Positions 55,201 through 63,528 of a stretch of 64,000 bases of DNA are shown here, piece by piece. Below the pieces are notes generated by a model. The model did no database searches, was not told where the DNA came from, and saw nothing but the letters and a program-made list of their open reading frames with translations. The stretch spans positions 62,001 through 126,000 of the forward strand of contig RQYR01000011.1 in NCBI GenBank assembly GCA_003859965.1. The letters run 5' to 3'. Made by a program: the position numbers and the translations under genes. Every line of letters begins with the position of its first letter. The first letter of the stretch is position 1. Source of the DNA: Comamonadaceae bacterium OH2545_COT-014 (GTDB taxonomy: Bacteria > Pseudomonadota > Gammaproteobacteria > Burkholderiales > Burkholderiaceae_C).

Positions 55201-56375
55201 GCGAGCGATGAGCGCAGGATTTCTGGATCGGTGAAACGCGGGCGGCCGGCAAAGTCCTTCTCGTCGTACAGGCGGATGCAGATGCCATCGGCCACGCGCC
55301 CGCAGCGGCCCGCGCGCTGATTGGCTGCGGCCTGGCTGATGGGCTCCACCAGCAGTTGCTCCACCTTGCTGCGGTAGCTGTAGCGCTTGACGCGCGCCGT
55401 GCCCGCATCAATCACGTAGCGAATGCCGGGCACGGTGAGCGAGGTTTCGGCCACATTGGTGGCCAGCACGATGCGGCGGTGGCCGTGCGAATCGAACACG
55501 CGGTCTTGCTCGGCTTGGCTCAAGCGCGCAAACAGCGGCAGCACTTCGGCCGTGCGCGTGAGCGGGCTGTGCGAGAGGTGCGCGCGCAGGTGGTCGGCGG
55601 CCTCGCGAATCTCGCGCTCGCCAGGCAGAAAGACAAGGATGTCGCCGCTGGCGTTGCCCGCCCACAGCTCATCCACCGCGTCGGCAATGGCCTCGTTCAA
55701 TCCATAGTCGCGGCTTTCTTCAAATGGCCGCCAGCGTTGCTCCACCGGGTAGGTGCGGCCCGATACGTGCAGCACGGGCGCGGGGCCCTTATTGTTTTTG
55801 TCTGCGCTTTCAAAATGCTTGGCAAAACGCTCGGCATCGATGGTCGCCGAGGTGACGATGACTTTGAGGTCGGGCCGCCTTGGCAGGATCTGCTTGATGT
55901 AACCCAGCAGAAAGTCGATGTTCAAGCTGCGCTCGTGTGCCTCGTCGATGATGAGGGTGTCGTAGGCTTTGAGCAGCGGATCGGTCTGCGTTTCGGCCAG
56001 CAAGATGCCGTCCGTCATCAGCTTGATCGATGCGCCGGGCGAGAGCCGGTCGTTGAAGCGCACCTTGTAGCCCGCCACTTCGCCCAAGGGCGTGTTCAGC
56101 TCTTCGGCAATGCGTTTGGCCACGCTGCTGGCGGCGATGCGACGCGGCTGCGTGTGGCCGATGAGCTTGCCGCGCTCGCCGGGCTTGGCGTTCAACTTGC
56201 CACGGCCCATGGCCAGTGCGATCTTGGGCAGCTGCGTGGTTTTGCCCGAGCCGGTTTCACCGCAAACGATGATGACCTGGTGCGCGCGCAGCGCCGCCTC
56301 GATCTCGGCGCGGCGGGCCGAGACGGGCAGTGATTCGGGAAAGCTGATCTTCAGCGGCGGCGTAGGGGCATTCAT
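52230..56375 (-). CDS. hrpA: ATP-dependent RNA helicase HrpA
   Basis: The 1381-residue DEAH-box helicase has motif I GETGSGKT (39-46), motif II DEAH (144-147), SAT and the DUF3418/OB C-terminal regions typical of HrpA. In E. coli HrpA resolves stalled ribosomes and processes mRNA. There are two low-complexity stretches: an Ala/Gln-rich insert near residues 560-600 and a Lys/Ala-rich one near 1070-1100, the latter containing an ATAGCTTCTTGCGCTT element. Length is close to normal for the family. Confidence 0.95.
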   Translation of the reverse strand: MNAPTPPLKISFPESLPVSARRAEIEAALRAHQVIIVCGETGSGKTTQLPKIALAMGRGKLNAKPGERGKLIGHTQPRRIAASSVAKRIAEELNTPLGEVAGYKVRFNDRLSPGASIKLMTDGILLAETQTDPLLKAYDTLIIDEAHERSLNIDFLLGYIKQILPRRPDLKVIVTSATIDAERFAKHFESADKNNKGPAPVLHVSGRTYPVEQRWRPFEESRDYGLNEAIADAVDELWAGNASGDILVFLPGEREIREAADHLRAHLSHSPLTRTAEVLPLFARLSQAEQDRVFDSHGHRRIVLATNVAETSLTVPGIRYVIDAGTARVKRYSYRSKVEQLLVEPISQAAANQRAGRCGRVADGICIRLYDEKDFAGRPRFTDPEILRSSLAGVILRMKSLHLLGAGGRVEDFPFLQAPSGRAIADGYQLLTELGAVDEAGELTSLGQELARLPLDPRVGRMILEGRERGALREVLIIASALSVQDVRDRPLGQEAQADQQHAKFDDEKSEFNGYLRLWQWLHDARGGQAAKTRADMAAQENGRAQGAAGRRPNQATLPVAQRAAQALAAARAALGENAASTAAAATSSAPTHKLSNRQYENLLRQNYINVRRVREWRDIHTQLHTVVAEHKWKENTQPAGYEAVHKSLLAGLLGNVGCKIEDGSGTHTPAHGGKSPSSNEYLGARGIKFHRHPGAHLSKKPGKWIVCAELVETTRLYGRSMATIEPQWLEEVGSHLLKKQLLDPHWEKKSGEAVALERATLYGLVVYSGRRMRYALADPAGARELLIREALAGGEWPDDWARTLPFLPANRKLIAQVEAIEHKSRRQDVLVDDALIHAFYDQHLPEHITSGHELQAWYKQAAKAQPRLLMLSKEELMRHEAAGITTDAFPKIIRLGGVDCAARYLHAPGDAKDGLTVTVPLFVLNQVSEARTEWLVPGMLKEKIQALLKSLPQKPRSRFVPLPESAARLAALFSTPETFGQGSLIDALLKQVRAETSLDVKRTDFKLDMLPAHLFMNFRVTDEHGRQLGAGRNLAALKAELGGQARGAFQALAALKTGRQADEGSDSKQASATTHKAQEAIKKEANAPAGQAPAVAGDARYTAWSFGELPELMEIRRKGQVLIGFPALVDAGDAVTLEVFDEPDLAAAKHRSGLRRLFALQVKDALKYLEKNIPDLQKMAVAYMNLGTLEELRQQIIDVALDRAFLIDPLPVDEASFKQRVEEGRTRLTLIANEVARLAATVLAEYAQAARKIKDAGKSAPEAAKDAAEQLQRLLPKHFLANTPWAALQHLPRYLKAITLRFDKLRADPARDAQRMAEARAQEQRFWRLVAERKGQQDARLQELRWLLEELRVSFFAQELRTPQPVSVKRLEKVWAQIER
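53126..53175. repeat. ATAGCTTCTTGCGCTT-type element inside hrpA
   Basis: The segment contains TTTGATAGCTTCTTGCGCTT followed by a CGCT half and GCCTGTTTTGAAT. It resembles the trpF element (9829-9873), is lower in GC than the surrounding gene, and remains in frame. Confidence 0.5.
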
Positions 56376-56443
56376 GGGGCGGGAATTATCGGCGTCCCAT
56401 GCCCTGCCAACAGGCCGGGGCGCCCCTCATGCCCCCGGCCCGC

Positions 56444-57343
56444 CTATCCCGCCTTGCCGCGCCCGGGCCACAGCGCCAGGGCCATGCCCGCCGTCGTCAG
56501 GGCCAGCCCGGCCCAGGCCAGGGCGCGGGGCTGCTCGCCCAGCTGCCAGGCCGCCAGCAGCGTGGCCGCCAGCGGCACCAGCGCCGCGAACAGGGCGCCC
56601 ACCGCCGGCCCCAGCACGCGCACGGCCTGGCTGAAGAAAAACAGCGCCAGCACCGACACCATCACCCCCTGGTACAGCGCCTGCACCAGCACGTCGGCCA
56701 GCGGCAGCTGCCACAGCCTCGCCCCGCGCCAGGCCAGGTAGGGTGGCAGGCACAGCGCCATCGACCCCACCGACACCAGCGCCGTCGCATGCAGCGCCGA
56801 TGCCGCGTGGCGGCGCGACACCACCGTGTACACAGCCCACAGCGCCCCGCCCGTCAGAAACAAGGCCCACGCGCCCAGCTCCGCCCGGCTGGCGGCGCCC
56901 AGCGCGCGCCAGCCCGCCAAGGCCACGCCGGCCAGTATCAGCGCCATGCCCACGCCCTGGCGGCGCGTCAGCCACAGGCCCAGCCACAGCGCGCTGAGGG
57001 CGGCGGCAAACACGATCATGCTGCTGGGCGTGACCACCGCGAACTGCTCCACCGGCGCGCGCGCCAGCCCCAGCGCCACCACCAGCATGTAGGGCGCCCC
57101 AATGCCGCACACCATCAGCGCCGCCGCGCCCCAGCCCACGCCCTGGCGCCCCTGCCGCCACAGCAGCGGGAGCAGAATCAGGCCCGAGACGGTGTAGCGG
57201 ATCACGGTCACGTCCCAGGCGTCGAGCGCCGTGCGCGACAGCCCCAGCCGCGTGACCACCGGAAACGCGCCCCAGATCAAGGCCGACGCCAGGCCGCATG
57301 CAATGCCCGCCGCCCGGCTGTCCCATGAAAAACCCGTACGCAT
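56444..57343 (-). CDS. EamA/DMT-family transporter
   Basis: The 299-residue protein has ten hydrophobic helices in two EamA repeats (IACGLASALIWGAFPVVTRLGL, then ALFLTGGALWAVYTVVSRRH). Such drug/metabolite transporters export small metabolites. ATG 57343 is used; an upstream ATG at 57379 would overlap the operators. It is divergent from the TetR gene, so TetR probably represses it. Confidence 0.9.
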   Translation of the reverse strand: MRTGFSWDSRAAGIACGLASALIWGAFPVVTRLGLSRTALDAWDVTVIRYTVSGLILLPLLWRQGRQGVGWGAAALMVCGIGAPYMLVVALGLARAPVEQFAVVTPSSMIVFAAALSALWLGLWLTRRQGVGMALILAGVALAGWRALGAASRAELGAWALFLTGGALWAVYTVVSRRHAASALHATALVSVGSMALCLPPYLAWRGARLWQLPLADVLVQALYQGVMVSVLALFFFSQAVRVLGPAVGALFAALVPLAATLLAAWQLGEQPRALAWAGLALTTAGMALALWPGRGKAG

Positions 57344-57371
57344 GACACCACCCGTTTTCCGCTTTTCAATG

Positions 57372-57407
57372 TTTGACATGATCGTCAAATTTGACATCAA
57401 TGTCAAA
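57372..57407. promoter_or_regulatory. Tandem 18-bp operators for the TetR regulator
   Basis: Two adjacent palindromic blocks, TTTGACATGATCGTCAAA (57372-57389) and TTTGACATCAATGTCAAA (57390-57407), with centres 18 bp apart, lie between the divergent EamA and TetR genes. The second has perfect 8-bp arms. A further TGACG half-site follows. Confidence 0.8.
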
Positions 57408-57430
57408 AATGACGATTCACCGGAGGCCCG

Positions 57431-58030
57431 ATGAGCGGCGCCCGCCAATTCGACGAAGACGCCCTGCTGGACGCCGTGCTGGCCGTGTTCTGGCGCCAGG
57501 GCTGGCAGGCCACCACCATGGCCGACCTGGCCGCCGCCGCCGGCGTGCAGCGCGGCTCGCTCTACCACGCCTACGGCGGCAAGGAGGCCTTGTTCCTGCT
57601 CGCCTTCGACCGCTATGCCGAGCGCTTCATCGCCGAGGCCCGGCGCGCGCTGGACGCCGCCGATGCCGGGCAGGCGCTGCAACGCTTTTTCCAGGCCGCC
57701 ATCCGCCACATGCGCGCTGGCGAGCCCGCGCGCGGCTGCCTCACCACCAAGACTGCCGCCGAACTGGACGCCGCCGGCCCGGCCATCCAGGCCCGGCTCG
57801 CCGCCCTGCTGGAGACGCTGCGCGCCACCTTGACGCAGGCGCTGGCCGCACCGCACCTGGCCGCTGGCCTGGCCCTGCCGCCCGGGCCCGCCGCCGAACT
57901 GCTCGTCACCTTCACGCGCGGCCTGGCCGTGATGGAACGCATCGAAGCCAAGCCCGCCCGCCTGCGCGCCAGCGCCAGGGCCATGACCTGGCTGCTGCTG
58001 AAAGACCCCGGCGCCGCGCCAGCGGCCTGA
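57431..58030 (+). CDS. TetR-family regulator
   Basis: The 199-residue protein has a TetR helix-turn-helix near residues 12-55 (LLDAVLAVFWRQGWQATTMADLAAAAGVQRGSLYHAYGGKEALF) and a helical ligand domain. GGAGG precedes the ATG. It is divergent from an EamA transporter and shares two operators with it. Confidence 0.93.
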   Translation: MSGARQFDEDALLDAVLAVFWRQGWQATTMADLAAAAGVQRGSLYHAYGGKEALFLLAFDRYAERFIAEARRALDAADAGQALQRFFQAAIRHMRAGEPARGCLTTKTAAELDAAGPAIQARLAALLETLRATLTQALAAPHLAAGLALPPGPAAELLVTFTRGLAVMERIEAKPARLRASARAMTWLLLKDPGAAPAA

Positions 58031-58108
58031 GCAGCGCCCGCCAGCCCGCGCCGGGCAACCAAGCGTCTGCACCACGCCACACCACAGGCGCGCGCTGCCC
58101 GGCGCCGC

Positions 58109-58137
58109 TTGGCAGACGGCCCGCGCGGCGGCACAAT
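58109..58137 (+). promoter_or_regulatory. Sigma-70-type promoter before the AAA+/M41 operon
   Basis: TTGGCA (58109-58114), a 17-base spacer and CACAAT (58132-58137) form a good promoter 79 bases after the tetR stop. It points to the minicistron and the protease operon. Confidence 0.65.
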
Positions 58138-58251
58138 GCGCGCCTTTCTCGCTCCTGCATCGCTGGCATGCCCGCCGCTGACCTCCACGCACCAGTGGAC
58201 GCGCGTGCCAGACGGCCGCCAAACCGCTTTTGGCCCCGGGAGGTTTCATTC

Positions 58252-58281
58252 ATGCGCCTGATGTCCTGCACTTTCTTCTGA
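58252..58281 (+). CDS. Candidate 9-residue leader minicistron
   Basis: GGGAGG (58238-58243) lies eight bases before ATG 58252. The open frame codes MRLMSCTFF and stops at 58279-58281. It is followed by a CGCTCCA/TGGAGCG hairpin (58286-58310) and an intrinsic terminator (58350-58385). The strong ribosome site for so short a frame suggests a regulatory uORF or attenuator. I do not recognise the peptide. A stand-alone small RNA between promoter and terminator is the alternative. Confidence 0.45.
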   Translation: MRLMSCTFF

Positions 58282-58349
58282 CGCCCGCTCCATCCGCCCC
58301 GGCTGGAGCGAAAGCGGCGTCGCCACTTTTTTCCAGCCCGCGGGCCCGC

Positions 58350-58385
58350 AAAGCCCCGGCTGCCCTTTCCTGCCGGGGCTTTTTG
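58350..58385 (+). terminator. Intrinsic terminator (attenuator) before the AAA+/M41 operon
   Basis: AAGCCCCGGC / GCCGGGGCTT (10 bp, 11-base loop) is followed by TTTTT. It lies about 75 bases upstream of the next gene start, so read-through is needed from the promoter at 58109. Confidence 0.85.
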
Positions 58386-58460
58386 CTTGGCCGGGCCGCT
58401 TGCCGGGCGCATTCGCCCCGCCTGCCCTGCGGCCCGCCCAGGCATTCGCATGGAGCGCAC

Positions 58461-58712
58461 ATGAGTGCCAAAACCTTCTCGCGCGAGTGGCTGCAAAGCC
58501 CCGCGCAAGGCAACCTGAAAAAACTGCAACGCATGCGCCAGCCGCTGGCGCTGGGCGCGGCCGCGCCGCCGCCGCGCAACCACGTGGCGTTGGCGCTGGC
58601 CGCGCGCAGCGCCTCCAACGCGGCAGGCAAGCACATCCGCCAAACGGGCGCGCAGCGCCGCGCCGACAAGATGGCCCTGCAAAAGCTGCTGCGCCAGACG
58701 GGAGATGAATGA
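58461..58712 (+). CDS. Small basic protein upstream of the AAA+/M41 protease
   Basis: The 83-residue protein (MSAKTFSREWLQSPAQGNLK...) is rich in Arg, Lys, Ala and Gln and has no recognisable domain or membrane segment. Its stop overlaps the start of the next gene by eight bases, so the two are translationally coupled. It may be an adaptor or partner of the protease; I do not know the family. Confidence 0.7.
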   Translation: MSAKTFSREWLQSPAQGNLKKLQRMRQPLALGAAAPPPRNHVALALAARSASNAAGKHIRQTGAQRRADKMALQKLLRQTGDE

Positions 58713-60675
58713 CATGAACGAAACCGAGACCGCAACCGCCCGCCCTTCCACCCCCGCTGCGGCCGATCCGGCCCTAGCCCAGCGCATGGCCGCGCGCCAG
58801 CAGGCGCTGGGCCGCATCGCGGCGGAGTTGAAAGAGGAGCTGTTCGGCATTGACGACGTGATCGACCGCGTGATTGACGCCGTGCGCGCCTGGTGGGTGT
58901 TGCCTGAAATCATCACCCGCCCGGTGATCGTCTGCCTCTGGGGCCTGACGGGCACCGGCAAAACCCAGCTCACGCGCCGTCTGGCACAGAAGATGGGCTT
59001 TTACGACCGCTTCGTGGAAGTGCAGATGGACGGCTTCAGCCACGGCTGGGACGGCGCGCGCGCCAGCATTGCGGCCATGCTGGACGACTCGGGCATCGCC
59101 GAAGGCGAGCCGGGCATCTTGCTGCTGGACGAATTCCAGCGCTACCGCACCATCGACGACAAGCGGCGTGACCTGAAGGTGGAACGTTTTCAGGACGTGT
59201 GGACACTGCTGTCCGACGGTCGTCTGCCGCCGGCGTTGTCGGCGCTGGAAAACATTGGCTTCCGTCTGGCGCAGGCACAGTACGACGCCGCACGCGAACG
59301 CGAAGACCGCGAGGACGACGATGACGCCAAGCCGCCCCGTGCCCGCCAGTTCCGTCTGGATGCCTGGGACGCGCGCGAACTCAAGCGCGCGCTCAAACTC
59401 GCCGAGCCGCTAACCACCATCATGGCCTGGCCGCCTGAGCAGGTGCAGGCCCGCCTGCACGCCTTCCGCCGCCAGAGCGAACGCTGGGAAACCGACTACA
59501 GCCGCCTGCTCATCTTCGTCACCGGCAACCTGGACGAGATGTACGAGCACATGGCCCAGCGCGTGCAAGACTGCGACACCGACGCCGACATCTTTCACGC
59601 CATGAGCCGCAAGCTCACCGTGATCGACGTGAAAGCCGCCCTGGCCGAGCGCTTCCGCCCCGAGCAGGTGGCGCGTCTGGGCAACCAGCACATCATCTAC
59701 CCTTCGCTCAGCCGCGCCGCCTACCAGCGGCTGATCGCGCACAGCGCCGCGCAGTACGTACGCGAAGTCCAGGCCCGCTCAGGCCTGCGCTTTGCCATTG
59801 GCGCGCCCGTGCTGGCGGCCATCTATGACAACGCCGTGTACCCCGCGCAAGGCACGCGCCCCGTGTTCTCCACCGTGCATGCCGTGCTGGGCAGCCCGCT
59901 GGTCGATGCCGCGCTGTGGGCGCTGGAACGCAGCGTGCCCGCCCACGCCACGCTCGACGTGACCCTGGCCCCTGGCGGTCAGGCGCTGGCCATGCACTGG
60001 CAGGGTCAGACCCTCACACTGCCCGTGCCGTTCGACCTGCACGGCCTGCGCCAGCGCGCTTCGCTAGACCTGCGCACCCTGCTCGCCGTACATGAGGCCG
60101 GGCACGGCCTGGCCTACGCGCTGCTGCTGGGCGAAGCGCCACAGGAAGTGCGCATCAACGTGGCCTCGTTCGAAGGCGGCTACAACAGCTTCGTGCCGCG
60201 CAAGGCGTGGTCGCGCCGCATGTGGCGCGCCATGATCTGTGTCACCCTGGCGGGCCGTGCTGCCGAAACCCTGGTGTTCGGCCCCGAGGCCGTCACCACC
60301 GGCGCCGAGCACGACTACCAGCAAGCCACCCGCGATGCCGCCCGCGCCGTGCGTCACCACGGCTTCGGCCAGCGCGTCAGCCGCACCGACGTGGCCCAAG
60401 GCGCGGATGAGAACCTCAACACCGACGTGGCGCCCACCAACGCCGAGATCGAAACCCTGCTGGCCGCCGAGCTGGCCCGCGCCCAGGCCCTGCTGGCTAA
60501 ACACCGCACCGCCTTGCGCGCTTTGGTCGAGCACCTGCTCGCCCACGGCAGCGTGGCGGCTGCCGACTTCGCCCGTATCAGCGGCATCCCCGCGCCCGTG
60601 CCTGGAGCTCAGGGCGGCGCACTGGAGCCTTGGCACGAGAAATGGCAAGCCTTCGCCGCCACCCTGCAGCCGTAA
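58705..60675 (+). CDS. Fusion of a Clp-like AAA+ ATPase and an FtsH-type M41 peptidase domain
   Basis: The 656-residue protein has an AAA+ module resembling Clp/HslU: LFGIDDVIDRVI, Walker A GLTGTGKT (80-87), Walker B ILLLDEF (Asp142, Glu143), a sensor-1-like IFVTGNLDEMY and FRPEQVARL with the arginine-finger pattern. The C-terminal 200 residues form an M41 peptidase: zinc motif HEAGH (463-467), SFEGGYNSFVPRKAW, AGRAAETLVFG, TTGAEHDYQQAT (third ligand Asp537) and RAVRHHGFGQ. FtsH has this peptidase with its own AAA and membrane helices; here no membrane segment exists and the ATPase resembles the Clp lineage. It should act as a soluble ATP-dependent metalloprotease. Substrates are unknown. Confidence 0.85.
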   Translation: MNDMNETETATARPSTPAAADPALAQRMAARQQALGRIAAELKEELFGIDDVIDRVIDAVRAWWVLPEIITRPVIVCLWGLTGTGKTQLTRRLAQKMGFYDRFVEVQMDGFSHGWDGARASIAAMLDDSGIAEGEPGILLLDEFQRYRTIDDKRRDLKVERFQDVWTLLSDGRLPPALSALENIGFRLAQAQYDAAREREDREDDDDAKPPRARQFRLDAWDARELKRALKLAEPLTTIMAWPPEQVQARLHAFRRQSERWETDYSRLLIFVTGNLDEMYEHMAQRVQDCDTDADIFHAMSRKLTVIDVKAALAERFRPEQVARLGNQHIIYPSLSRAAYQRLIAHSAAQYVREVQARSGLRFAIGAPVLAAIYDNAVYPAQGTRPVFSTVHAVLGSPLVDAALWALERSVPAHATLDVTLAPGGQALAMHWQGQTLTLPVPFDLHGLRQRASLDLRTLLAVHEAGHGLAYALLLGEAPQEVRINVASFEGGYNSFVPRKAWSRRMWRAMICVTLAGRAAETLVFGPEAVTTGAEHDYQQATRDAARAVRHHGFGQRVSRTDVAQGADENLNTDVAPTNAEIETLLAAELARAQALLAKHRTALRALVEHLLAHGSVAAADFARISGIPAPVPGAQGGALEPWHEKWQAFAATLQP

Positions 60676-60829
60676 GCGCCCTATTTCAAGGCACCGGCAT
60701 CCGGCATGCACTGGGCGGCCAAAGCATGGCCCCGGCGCGGCTGCGGCAGGAGGCAGTCGCCTCGTGCTCAGGAACTGCCACGCCAATGGCTACACTGGCT
60801 GCGTCTTTCACCCTGATGGAGATATGCGC

Positions 60830-61267
60830 ATGAAACTCGTCCACACCTTGTCCATTCTGGCCACGGCCGCCGCACTGGCCGCCTGCGGCAGCACCAGCGC
60901 GCCCAAGGAGAAAGCAGGCGCGGCCTCTTCCGCAGCCACCGCGGCCGCCGCCCCGTCCACCCCCACCCAGGCCGCCGACGGCACGCTGATCGGCCCCAAG
61001 GGCATGACGCTCTACACCTTTGCCAAGGATGTGGCTGGCAGCGGCGCATCGGCCTGCAACGGCACCTGCGCCGCCAACTGGCCCCCGCTGCCCGTGGCCC
61101 CGGCCGCCCAGCCGCTGGGTGACTACACCATCATCACCCGCGCCGACGGCACGCGCCAGTGGGCTTACAAGGGCATGCCGCTGTACTACTTCGCCAAGGA
61201 CGCCCAGCCCGGCGACAAACTGGGCGACGGCTTGCTGGGCGGCGCCTGGAAAGTGGCCAAGCCCTGA
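60830..61267 (+). CDS. Small lipoprotein with the Lipoprotein_15 repeat (COG4315)
   Basis: The 145-residue protein has a lipobox (LAACG), a low-complexity linker and two copies of the repeat TLYTFAKD...CNGTCAANWPPL and PLYYFAKDAQPGDKLGDGL. The family is widespread in actinobacteria and proteobacteria and its function is unknown. ATG 60830 has GGAG nine bases upstream. Confidence 0.88.
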   Translation: MKLVHTLSILATAAALAACGSTSAPKEKAGAASSAATAAAAPSTPTQAADGTLIGPKGMTLYTFAKDVAGSGASACNGTCAANWPPLPVAPAAQPLGDYTIITRADGTRQWAYKGMPLYYFAKDAQPGDKLGDGLLGGAWKVAKP

Positions 61268-61287
61268 GAACCTAGTTCATCCCCCCC

Positions 61288-61319
61288 AAAAGCCGTGGCC
61301 CGCACCACGGCTTTTTTTA
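61288..61319 (+). terminator. Intrinsic terminator after the lipoprotein gene
   Basis: AAAGCCGTGG / CCACGGCTTTTTTT with a 6-base loop lies 21 bases past the lipoprotein stop. Confidence 0.93.
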
Positions 61320-61410
61320 TATGCCCGCCAGGCACACGCCAGATAATGCCGCCCAGCTTTTGCTTAGCTTGCGGCTTGAAGCCGCGCCACCCGCCGCCAT
61401 CTGCCCGCGC

Positions 61411-63462
61411 ATGACCACCAACGCCAACCCCCTGCTCGACTTCTCCGACCTGCCCCGGTTCGACCAGATCCGCCCCGAACACGTGGCCCCCGCCATCGAC
61501 GCCCTGCTGCACGACGCCTGCGCTGCGCTGGAAACCGTGGTGGCCCCCGGCTTTGCCGCCGACTGGCGTGCGCTGTCGGCCACGCTGGACGTAGCCACCG
61601 AACGCCTGGGCCGCGCCTGGGGCGCCGTCAGCCACCTCAACGCCGTGATGGACACGCCCGCGCTGCGCGCCGCCTACAACGCCGCCCTGCCCCGGATCAC
61701 CGAGTTCTTCACCCGCCTGGGCAGCGACGAACGCCTGTACGCCAAGTACAAGGCCATCGACCCCGCCACGCTCGATGCCGAGCAGCGCCAGGCGCTGAAA
61801 AACGCGCTGCGCGGCTTCGTGCTTGGCGGCGCCGAGCTGCAGGGCGAGGCCAAGACGCGCTTCGCGCAAATCCAGGAACGCAGCGCCGAGCTGGCGCAGA
61901 AGTTCAGCGAAAACGCGCTCGACGCCACCGACGCCTTTGCCTACTACGCCCGCGCCGACGAGCTGGACGGCGTGCCGCCCGACGTGCAGGCCGCCGCGCG
62001 CGCCGCCGCCCAGGCCGAGGGCAAGGAGGGCTACAAGCTCACCCTCAAGCTGCCCTGCTACCTGCCCGTGATGCAGTTCGCCACCCACGCCCCGCTGCGC
62101 GAGCGCCTGTACCGCGCCTACGCCACCCGCGCGTCCGACCAGGCCGAGGGCGAGGCCGCCCGCTACGACAACACCGCCATCATGCGCGAGCTGCTGGCCC
62201 TGCGCCATGAAGAGGCCCGCCTGCTCGGCTACCCCGACTTCGGCACCGTCTCGCTCGTGCCCAAGATGGCCGACTCGCCCGCCCAGGTCATGGCCTTTCT
62301 GCGCGAGCTGGCCGCCAAGGCCCGCCCCCACGCCGAGCGCGACGTGGCCGACCTGCGCGCCTTCGCCGCCGAACACCTGGGCATTGCCGACCCGCAGGCC
62401 TGGGACTGGCCCTTCATCGGCGAAAAGCTCAAGGAAGCGCGCTACGCCTTCAGCGAGCAGGAGGTCAAGCAGTACTTCACCGCGCCCAAGGTGCTGGCCG
62501 GACTGTTCAAGATCGTGGAAACGCTGTTCGAAGTCAGCATCCGCCGCGACAGCGCTCCCGTCTGGCACCCCTCGGTCGAGTTCTACCGCATCGAGCGCCC
62601 CGGCCCGCAGGGCGCCCAGCTGCTCGGCCAGTTCTACCTGGACCCCGGCGCGCGCCAGGGCAAACGCGGCGGCGCCTGGATGGACGACGTGCGCGCCCGC
62701 TGGCTGCGCCCCGACACCGGCGCCCTGCAAACCCCCGTGGCGCAACTGGTGTGCAACTTCGCCGAAGGCGTGGACGGCAAGCCCCCGCTGCTCACGCACG
62801 ACGACGTCATTACCCTGTTCCACGAATTCGGCCACGGCCTGCACCACCTGCTCACCCAGGTGGGCGAGCGCGACGTCTCCGGCATCAGCGGCGTGGAATG
62901 GGACGCCGTGGAGCTGCCCAGCCAGTTCATGGAAAACTTCTGCTGGGAATGGAGCGTGCTGCGCCACATGACCGCCCACGTGGACACCGGCGAGCCCCTG
63001 CCGCGCGCACTGTTCGACAAGATGCTGGCCGCCAAGAACTACCAGGCCGGCATGCAGACGCTGCGCCAGGTCGAATTCGCGCTGTTCGACATGTGCCTGC
63101 ACACCGCCGCCGCGCCGGTGCAGGACATCCAGGGCCTGCTCGAACAGGTGCGCGCCGAGGTCGCCGTGATCCACCCGCCCGCCTGGGGCCGCATGGCCCA
63201 CACTTTCAGCCACATCTTCGCCGGCGGCTACGCGGCCGGCTACTACAGTTACAAGTGGGCCGAAGTGCTCTCGGCCGACGCCTACGCCGCCTTCGAGGAA
63301 AGCGCCGCGCCCGACGGCTCGCCCAGCGTCGAAACCGGACGAAAATACCGCCAGGCCATTCTGGAGGCTGGCGGCAGCCGCCCCGCGATGGAATCGTTCA
63401 AGGCCTTCCGCGGCCGCGAACCCACGCTGGACGCACTGCTGCGCCACCAGGGCATGGCCTAG
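61411..63462 (+). CDS. prlC: Oligopeptidase A (M3 metallopeptidase)
   Basis: The 683-residue peptidase has the M3 zinc motif HEFGH (471-475) and GVEWDAVELPSQFMENF. It degrades cytosolic oligopeptides, including cleaved signal peptides. The ATG at 61411 gives MTTNANPLLD; an in-frame opening to 61321 has no ribosome site. It is monocistronic, with a terminator just upstream. Confidence 0.96.
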   Translation: MTTNANPLLDFSDLPRFDQIRPEHVAPAIDALLHDACAALETVVAPGFAADWRALSATLDVATERLGRAWGAVSHLNAVMDTPALRAAYNAALPRITEFFTRLGSDERLYAKYKAIDPATLDAEQRQALKNALRGFVLGGAELQGEAKTRFAQIQERSAELAQKFSENALDATDAFAYYARADELDGVPPDVQAAARAAAQAEGKEGYKLTLKLPCYLPVMQFATHAPLRERLYRAYATRASDQAEGEAARYDNTAIMRELLALRHEEARLLGYPDFGTVSLVPKMADSPAQVMAFLRELAAKARPHAERDVADLRAFAAEHLGIADPQAWDWPFIGEKLKEARYAFSEQEVKQYFTAPKVLAGLFKIVETLFEVSIRRDSAPVWHPSVEFYRIERPGPQGAQLLGQFYLDPGARQGKRGGAWMDDVRARWLRPDTGALQTPVAQLVCNFAEGVDGKPPLLTHDDVITLFHEFGHGLHHLLTQVGERDVSGISGVEWDAVELPSQFMENFCWEWSVLRHMTAHVDTGEPLPRALFDKMLAAKNYQAGMQTLRQVEFALFDMCLHTAAAPVQDIQGLLEQVRAEVAVIHPPAWGRMAHTFSHIFAGGYAAGYYSYKWAEVLSADAYAAFEESAAPDGSPSVETGRKYRQAILEAGGSRPAMESFKAFRGREPTLDALLRHQGMA

Positions 63463-63528
63463 GTGCCTAAGTCCAGGGCGGCCGCTGCCGTCCCATCATC
63501 CACCACGCTACGCCGGAGAACGCAACGC

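Noticed and set aside
56444-58249. Extended EamA open frame of 601 residues reaching across the TetR gene
   Set aside because: The extra N-terminal half is antisense to TetR and lacks membrane helices; the transporter begins at 57343.
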